This document shows positions 6,398-10,865 of a stretch of DNA of 10,865 nt, in pieces. A program made the translations under genes and the position numbers. Position 1 is the stretch's first letter, and the number at the start of each line of letters is the position of its first letter. Source of the stretch: Globobulimina sp. (lineage: Eukaryota > Foraminifera > Rotaliida); assembly GCA_003354225.1 (NCBI GenBank), contig PIVH01000020.1, positions 1 to 10,865 on the forward strand. The letters run 5' to 3'. Under the pieces are notes generated by a model, which searched no databases, was not told the origin of the DNA, and was given only the letters and a program-made list of their open reading frames with translations.

Positions 6398-8149
6398 ATG
6401 CCAACCACCGAAGAATGGGCAGCAGCTATTCTTTTCAATACTTTTCATATTATATTATGTTTCCTCATTATTTACTATTTCGTTCGATTTTGTCGGTTTC
6501 GTAAAAGCCAAGCGTTACAGAAACGATATCCTCCATTGGTTTATCTTCAAACATTATGTATATTTTTTTATGTGGTTCAATGTATATTATACAAATTTGC
6601 CTTCATATATGGCGAGAACAATAGTACAGGATATATATTAAAGCTATTATCTGAAATTTTTTACATATTCAGTTCACATGGAATGATGCTGTCCTTCGCA
6701 GCAAAATCCTATGTGATTTATTTCAATATAAATTGGGCGATTCAAATGCAAAATAGCCAATGGAGTGTTTATCTCAATTCCGATTTATCGTCGTTTTGGT
6801 TTTTACGGCATCACAACGATTTTGGTTCAAAAAGATATATATATTCATTTGTTTTCATATATTACATTTTGGTGAGCTGTGTGGTCAGTTTTTTATTGAC
6901 TACAAACTACGGATTTGAAGGGATTATCACCAGTTTGTTGTTTGCGATCGAACTTTTTGTCATCGTTTTTTTTTGGAACAAAATACCTCGATTTCATGAC
7001 GTGTATTATATCAAAAAAGAAATTCGAATTTGTAATTATTTGGCATGCACTGCGTTATTACTGTATATCATATGGGTCATTAAAGCCATGTTTGTAGGTT
7101 ATCAGTTATGGCCTTTCATGATTTTTCAATTTTTGTTTGGGTTTTTGACTGCTTCCATTGCTTTGGTAGCAAATACATATATATTTTCAGACAAATGTAA
7201 ACATTTAATTTATGGAGAAAACCCGATGGCAAATTTGGAAAATGCAGGCAAAGCTGTACCGAAAATCGAGAATACATTATGTAGCGATGAATTGCTTCCA
7301 TTATTTTTTAAACATTTGAGTGACGAATTTAGTGTGGAAGTATTATTGGCATTTGTTGAATTCATTCAATTTCAGAATGTGATGCAAACCGATAACGATT
7401 TTATGGCTGATGTAGTGACGAACGGTTTGGAAGAAACGTTAACAGCAAATGTCGTATTTTCATCAGAGTTGCCTGAAAGTGACATTGTATACAGACAACA
7501 TGGGAACATTGGCAACAATATTCGTCGATATTTATTTATTGCACATGATTTGTGTGAGAAATATGTAAGTTCTGGCTCAGAATTTGAAATCAATATAAGT
7601 TATAGTTGCAATCAAGCGATTCTTCATTTTGTGAGAAATTATTGTAATGCTTCGTATTGGTCTGAGGATAGCAGGGCTACCTTGAATATGGCGGAGAAGT
7701 CTCGATTGTTTGCATTGTATCACAATGCGTCCACAGAACTTTATCGTTTGATGCTGTATTCGCACAGTCGTTTCATTCAAGCTATTTTAGCAGATAAAGA
7801 CTTTCGTGTTGATACAAAACAAAATGCTGCACTCAAAAAAATCAAATCCAACAAATCATTGGTACAGTTACAGCAAACGGATTTGGCAAAAAAAGGAAAT
7901 ATTATGAAATCGCTCAGACATAGAATGAGCAGTTCAGGGAAAATTGTAAAGGAACTTGGTTCTTATTTGGTGAGTCACGATTCGATGGAAGATGTAAAGA
8001 CTGACATTAACGAACTTCCTCAAATTTCACGTGCACTGTCCGCCCCATCTCCGAGTGCTGGGAAATATGCAACAAGAGTGGCTGTAAAAAGTTATGATGA
8101 TATTGCAATTGAGATGGATGGGGCAAAGGTTGCATTTGGACAAAATTAA
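6398..8149 (+). CDS. Seven-transmembrane receptor-like protein with C-terminal RGS domain
   Basis: One uninterrupted frame of 583 residues, ATG 6398 to TAA 8147-8149. Hydrophobic helices lie at about residues 7-30, 48-70, 82-112, 148-168, 174-193, 212-235 and 239-262, seven in all. Residues about 290-470 match the RGS fold: ELLPLFFKHLSDEFSVEVLL (helix with the conserved F..FL..E-like pattern), AFVEFIQF, a long insertion at about 330-390, SSGSEFEINIS (cf. the 'inIs' segment), then STELYRLMLYSHSRFIQAIL (cf. 'V...M..dsypRFL'). RGS domains speed GTP hydrolysis by G-alpha subunits; fused to a 7TM core they form receptor-regulated GAPs, as in plant AtRGS1. The tail 471-583 is basic and Ser-rich, a plausible phosphorylation region. 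The gene is divergent from WS/DGAT across 226 nt. Confidence 0.85.
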   Translation: MPTTEEWAAAILFNTFHIILCFLIIYYFVRFCRFRKSQALQKRYPPLVYLQTLCIFFYVVQCILYKFAFIYGENNSTGYILKLLSEIFYIFSSHGMMLSFAAKSYVIYFNINWAIQMQNSQWSVYLNSDLSSFWFLRHHNDFGSKRYIYSFVFIYYILVSCVVSFLLTTNYGFEGIITSLLFAIELFVIVFFWNKIPRFHDVYYIKKEIRICNYLACTALLLYIIWVIKAMFVGYQLWPFMIFQFLFGFLTASIALVANTYIFSDKCKHLIYGENPMANLENAGKAVPKIENTLCSDELLPLFFKHLSDEFSVEVLLAFVEFIQFQNVMQTDNDFMADVVTNGLEETLTANVVFSSELPESDIVYRQHGNIGNNIRRYLFIAHDLCEKYVSSGSEFEINISYSCNQAILHFVRNYCNASYWSEDSRATLNMAEKSRLFALYHNASTELYRLMLYSHSRFIQAILADKDFRVDTKQNAALKKIKSNKSLVQLQQTDLAKKGNIMKSLRHRMSSSGKIVKELGSYLVSHDSMEDVKTDINELPQISRALSAPSPSAGKYATRVAVKSYDDIAIEMDGAKVAFGQN

Positions 8150-8288
8150 GAGTGATATATTTGACTTTTTAGGTTCACACTTCTAACACTTCTTTTGTGA
8201 TTGGCAAGGTTTTTGGGTTAGCTAGAGTGGTTTTCAACTTTGAATACTAGTCAACTTCGAATACTATGTAGTGATTCTGGTAATATTT

Positions 8289-8294
8289 AATAAA
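8289..8294 (+). promoter_or_regulatory. AATAAA polyadenylation-like signal
   Basis: Exact AATAAA 140 nt past the 7TM-RGS stop codon. Support is positional only. Confidence 0.35.
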
Positions 8295-8371
8295 ATTATA
8301 CTCAAATATGAATGATATCCATCATCAACACACAAAAAAATTTCGGGAAACACGAAATAATAAAAAAAAAG

Positions 8372-8459
8372 TTGCATTTAAAAACCTGACATTTATACTA
8401 TTTTGTACATGATAATAATTATCATGAACAAAATAGTAATGTCGGGTTTAAACATGCAA
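8372..8459. repeat. 88-nt imperfect palindrome (long hairpin)
   Basis: Arms of about 43 nt pair almost end to end: TTGCAT at 8372 with ATGCAA at 8454-8459; AACC.GACAT with ATGTC.GGGTT; TACTATTTTG with CAAAATAGTA; CATGATAAT (8408-8416) with ATTATCATG (8418-8426) around a single-A loop at 8417. There are a few mismatches and one 3-nt bulge. No clear target-site duplication flanks it. It could be a shared 3'-end or RNA structure for two convergent genes, or a MITE-like/foldback element. Confidence 0.8.
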
Positions 8460-8505
8460 TAAATGGCGCAATGTAAACGCACAAAATCCAAACAAAAAAT
8501 AATGA

Positions 8506-8958
8506 TCAACACTCAAAAGAAATGTCTGATTCTGATTCTGATCCCTCTCCATTATTATTATTGTCACTCCCTGGATTATTATTGTCTGTATTATTTTTTC
8601 CATCTTTATTAGTATTACTTGCATTGTCTACAACGGGATCATTATATTTAACAATGGAATAAGCGGTATTAATATTAGGTTTATGTTTGCGTGTTTGTGC
8701 CATTTCAATTTGCTGTATGCTATTATCTGCCAATTGTTGTTTTTGTTTGTTTTTAGTAATATCTGTAAAACAATATTTCATTATAATGAAACATAAACAG
8801 CCACCTACAACAATAACAGCAAATAACATCACTGTTAATCCGTCAGAGTCCACTGCATTTTTAAATTGTTCTGCAACTCCCACCTCAGATTCAATACTGG
8901 TTACATCACTATTAAATGTTGATTGTGTTGCAAATTGTGATGGGGCAGGTGTTGGCAT
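8506..8958 (-). CDS. Single-pass membrane protein with Asn/Asp/Ser-rich tail
   Basis: ATG 8958 to TGA 8506-8508, 150 residues. The short N-terminal part is Pro/Thr/Ser-rich (MPTPAPSQFATQSTF), residues 41-64 are one strong membrane helix (LTVMLFAVIVVGGCLCFIIM), followed by a basic stop-transfer stretch and a polar tail ending in an Asn/Gly/Asp-rich run and an acidic Ser/Glu cluster. There is no cleavable signal peptide in the ORF, so it is either a type III membrane protein or, more interestingly, the last exon of a type I surface protein whose ectodomain lies upstream. The Thr/Pro-rich start resembles the Thr/Pro-rich stretch ending the Cys-rich frame at 9482-10388. Function unknown. Confidence 0.6.
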   Translation of the reverse strand: MPTPAPSQFATQSTFNSDVTSIESEVGVAEQFKNAVDSDGLTVMLFAVIVVGGCLCFIIMKYCFTDITKNKQKQQLADNSIQQIEMAQTRKHKPNINTAYSIVKYNDPVVDNASNTNKDGKNNTDNNNPGSDNNNNGEGSESESDISFEC

Positions 8959-9162
8959 TTTGGCTGGGAGCTTCAATTATCAATTTCATTTATTTACCCC
9001 TTTGTATACAGAAAATTCAGTAGCTAGTCATAAAACTGACAATGTCGACCAGAAATGAGGCAAATGCAGGATCATTTGTTGCATTGAAATGGTGGATCGA
9101 GGAACACCATAATGCCAGTTAATGAACATGTTTATGACCTGACGAACTAGAGTTTAATATTA

Positions 9163-9399
9163 ATGAGGATCTTATCCTTTGAATACAGCAAAACAAATCA
9201 TTTATCAACATCAGATTATATTCTATTAATATTAACTGCCGTGATTTCATTTACAGTGCAAATTTGTTCAGTTCTTATTTGGTATCTTACTGAGCCTGAT
9301 GAGGTTGATGAAACTGCAGTTGATATAAAGGCAAATGGTGGAACTTTACTCCACAAAAATGCTAAAATCATTAATTCAATATTTAGAGGTAAAACATGA
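9163..9399 (+). CDS. Small putative membrane protein
   Basis: ATG 9163 to TGA 9397-9399, 78 residues, with a stop in frame 15 nt upstream. Residues about 18-42 form one membrane helix (YILLILTAVISFTVQICSVL), followed by an acidic stretch (TEPDEVDETAVDI). A GT-AG candidate (9389-9437, GTAAAA...CAG) would swap the last four residues for an extension reading IVVYSARQITDNF and ending at TAA 9500-9502. No family recognised. It sits on the opposite strand between two minus-strand surface-protein-like frames and may be a chance ORF. Confidence 0.4.
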   Translation: MRILSFEYSKTNHLSTSDYILLILTAVISFTVQICSVLIWYLTEPDEVDETAVDIKANGGTLLHKNAKIINSIFRGKT

Positions 9400-9437
9400 T
9401 GTTTTTGAAGTATTTATGCGATTTCTTGCATCGTCAG
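9389..9437 (+). other. Candidate 49-nt intron in the small membrane ORF
   Basis: Donor AG/GTAAAA and acceptor CGTCAG fit general splice consensus. Splicing keeps an open frame to TAA 9500-9502. The support is consensus and phase only. Confidence 0.25.
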
Positions 9438-9645
9438 CCATTGTTGTTTACTCTGCGAGACAAATTACTGACAATTTCAATTCATATTTGTTGATGGGAT
9501 AAAGGGTGAAGTATAGCAGTTGGCATTGGAGTTGGTTCCATGGTGGGGAAATTTGTAGGAATTGCCGTTGTTGGAAGAGGAAAAGAAATATGATTCGTAG
9601 TTGGAAACCCGGTTAGAAGACCGTAGTGATAACCAAGTTGATAAT

Positions 9646-9678
9646 CTGAAGTACATGTCATATCTTATCCATTTTTAC
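9646..9678 (-). other. Candidate 33-nt in-frame intron spanning the TAA
   Basis: On the minus strand GTAAAA...ACTTCAG, 33 nt, removes the TAA at 9665-9667 and keeps the frame into the Thr/Pro-rich stretch. It would also delete two Cys codons (in CKNG and DMTC) that look like real family residues, which argues for a nonsense mutation instead. Confidence 0.25.
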
Positions 9679-10093
9679 AAAATAACGTATTTGTTGCGCT
9701 GGGATTATCGTGGCATGAGTTCCAACTTAATGCAGTACACATAACTGTACATTGGTCATTATCTAAACCGCAATAAAAGGCCATATATGCACAAGAACCT
9801 GTAAGTTGAGTATGATGAATAGGCTGACATTCTAAAGATGCGCTATATATATCCAAATACCAACATGCTGCACAATAAATCATTAATTTAAGATCATTAT
9901 TGGCTCCGTCAATATATGCTTGCATGTAATTACACGAGAAAACATACGCAGGGCAATGTAATGTTACATTTGTAAGAGCAATTGCAGTTAATTTCGATTG
10001 TTTACATGATTCGAAACCTGAACACATGACAGATAATGATTTAATTACTGGCGATACGTTGTCATACGCAATACTTTGTATGTTAGAATAACT
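9665..10093 (-). CDS. Longest intact segment of the Cys-rich gene
   Basis: Between the in-frame TGA and TAA the frame is open for 142 codons; the first ATG is at 10027, giving 120 residues with about 15 Cys. A protein starting at that ATG would have no signal peptide, which does not fit such a Cys-rich composition, so it is better seen as an internal part of the larger broken gene. Confidence 0.4.
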   Translation of the reverse strand, partial: SYSNIQSIAYDNVSPVIKSLSVMCSGFESCKQSKLTAIALTNVTLHCPAYVFSCNYMQAYIDGANNDLKLMIYCAACWYLDIYSASLECQPIHHTQLTGSCAYMAFYCGLDNDQCTVMCTALSWNSCHDNPSATNTLFCKNG

Positions 10094-10572
10094 TCACGCT
10101 TCTCGTCCAGAACATGAAATGGAAGTCGTATCGGCATAATAGCTCTGAATGTCAATGTATTTGCAGGCATAATCTACTCTGCAATTTACAATGTATTCTT
10201 TTGAATGGCATTCGATGTACTATATGAGTTTTGAGTGTTGCAAATGATAAATTTGTATTTGTAATGTAATAATCGCCAGTTGAATTGCGTATTGTTGGTG
10301 CAATGCATCCAGAACCGAATAAAGTGTCAACATTCAATGACAATGACAACGACAACCACAGAAACAAGAGTTTGAAAAGACTTGCCATCAATCAACAAAA
10401 AATCGCGACAAAAAGAGTTATTTAAGCAAAATTATTCAAAAAAAATGAAACTCAAAGAAGTAGGAATATTTCACAGACACAAAAATCAAAACCAATGAAA
10501 ATAAAAATATGTCATACAGTCATAGTCATAAACTTTTAATGATAAAAAAAAAAGAAAATTAAAAATAATTAT

Positions 10573-10865
10573 TCACGTTTTACAAATTGTTAATTCCTGT
10601 TTTCTTAACTCAACAAAAAAATTACTCTCAACAAATTTACAACGCATTTCATCTGAAAATACACTCTCTAACCAGTTACCATAAGGATCTTTAATTATTA
10701 TTCGATCAAATGTTTTTGGTAATATTGCTGAATTAATAATTGATAATAAATTATAAATATTAAATGTATAATTCCAATCTGTAATAATTATTATTTCATT
10801 CATATTTGGAAATAATTCAAATAATAATGGTTTAAATAAATCAATATTATTATCATCAATATCTG
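10573..10865 (-). CDS. Unrecognised protein, C-terminal part (5' end off the window)
   Basis: The frame is open from the right edge (first full codon at 10863) to a stop at 10573-10575, 96 residues. An internal ATG at 10803 is probably not the start because PLLFELFPN precedes it in frame. The sequence alternates hydrophobic strands and polar turns (FPNMNEIIIITDW, LLSIINSAILPKTFDRIIIK) and ends KQELTICKT. It resembles, from memory only, C-termini of large paralogous families of unknown function in foraminiferan genomes. It is separated by about 180 nt from the Cys-rich gene on the same strand. No function assigned. Confidence 0.55.
   Translation of the reverse strand, partial: DIDDNNIDLFKPLLFELFPNMNEIIIITDWNYTFNIYNLLSIINSAILPKTFDRIIIKDPYGNWLESVFSDEMRCKFVESNFFVELRKQELTICKT

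Larger units (their letters stand above)
8150..8505. other. Convergent intergenic region with palindrome
   Basis: Separates the 3' ends of the 7TM-RGS gene and the minus-strand single-pass membrane protein. It contains an AATAAA at 8289-8294, 140 nt past the RGS stop, a small inverted repeat TTTCG/CGAAA near 8341-8357, A-rich tracts, and the 88-nt palindrome listed separately. No ORF or RNA gene recognised. Confidence 0.55.
9482..10388 (-). pseudogene. Cys-rich secreted/surface protein gene, broken by a frameshift and two in-frame stops
   Basis: ATG 10388 begins a clear signal peptide (MASLFKLLFLWLSLSLSL) and reads to about 10225. A second frame, one base out of step and open from 10219, then reads YIECHSKEYIVNCRVDYACK and continues to 9482, interrupted by TGA (10094-10096) and TAA (9665-9667). 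Cys-containing units recur: VNCRVDYACKYIDIQ, ISCSGREA-stop-SYSNIQ, VMCSGFESCKQSKL, YVFSCNYMQAYI. The TGA falls exactly where the neighbouring unit has its second Cys (CSGREA-stop against CSGFESC). After the TAA the same frame reads DMTCTSDYQLGYHYG and a Thr/Pro-rich stretch (FPTMEPTPMPT) like a surface-protein stalk. The pieces read as one extracellular protein that is decayed, misread, or rescued by unusual decoding or splicing. Function unknown. Confidence 0.55.

Noticed and set aside
8687-9058. 123-codon plus-strand ORF antisense to the single-pass membrane protein
   Set aside because: The opposite strand has a clean membrane helix and low-complexity tail typical of a real protein; the plus frame is its shadow, with no recognisable motif.
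658-10388. Ciliate-type genetic code (UGA as Cys)
   Set aside because: The one TGA in a Cys slot is suggestive, but TGA ends the phosphodiesterase directly after its last module and reading through TGA elsewhere does not repair the MYND or acyltransferase genes.
1-10865. tRNA, rRNA, CRISPR array, transposase or phage genes
   Set aside because: I looked for T-arm-like GGTTCGA contexts, regularly spaced repeats and integrase or transposase motifs and saw none.

Overview
The window reads as nuclear DNA of an AT-rich, gene-dense microbial eukaryote, not a prokaryote. Evidence: no operon-like runs with ribosome-binding sites; eukaryotic families (MYND zinc finger, three-repeat mitochondrial carrier, seven-helix receptor fused to an RGS domain); Asn-rich low-complexity tails; and candidate short GT-AG introns, of which the 65-nt one in the carrier gene is the best supported. 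The genetic code appears standard, since TAA, TAG and TGA all end plausible genes. The style of the terminal hypothetical genes (Leu/Ile/Asn-rich 'FPN' segments) together with the RGS-receptor reminds me of foraminiferan (Reticulomyxa-like) genomes, but this is an impression from memory with low to moderate confidence.

Layout, left to right. (1) Plus strand: the 3' part of an unrecognised gene (to 598), then a fragmented gene ending in a MYND zinc finger (about 658-1712), then a secreted PI-PLC-X-like phosphodiesterase with a C-terminal C-type-lectin-like domain (1810-3269). (2) Minus strand, convergent: a mitochondrial solute carrier with one intron (3669-4645) and a wax ester synthase/diacylglycerol acyltransferase-like gene (4832-6171). 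(3) Plus strand, divergent from the acyltransferase: an intact single-frame 7TM-RGS protein of 583 residues (6398-8149). (4) A convergent intergenic region holding an 88-nt imperfect palindrome (8372-8459). (5) A small single-pass membrane protein on minus (8506-8958), a small membrane ORF on plus (9163-9399), a broken Cys-rich secreted or surface protein gene on minus (9482-10388), and the 3' part of another unrecognised gene on minus running off the right edge.

The striking property of the window is how many recognisable genes change frame: the MYND gene (about 1213-1263), the phosphodiesterase (about 2081-2118), the acyltransferase (inside a nine-G run, 5875-5883) and the Cys-rich gene (about 10220, plus in-frame TGA and TAA). 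Some breaks fit short introns, one fits only a homopolymer indel, and the Cys-rich gene looks decayed or misread. Only the carrier and 7TM-RGS genes can be given clean models. There is no evident shared pathway; the genes look like an ordinary mixed neighbourhood with lipid metabolism (acyltransferase, phosphodiesterase-like), G-protein signalling and surface proteins. I see no CRISPR array, tRNA, rRNA or transposase.
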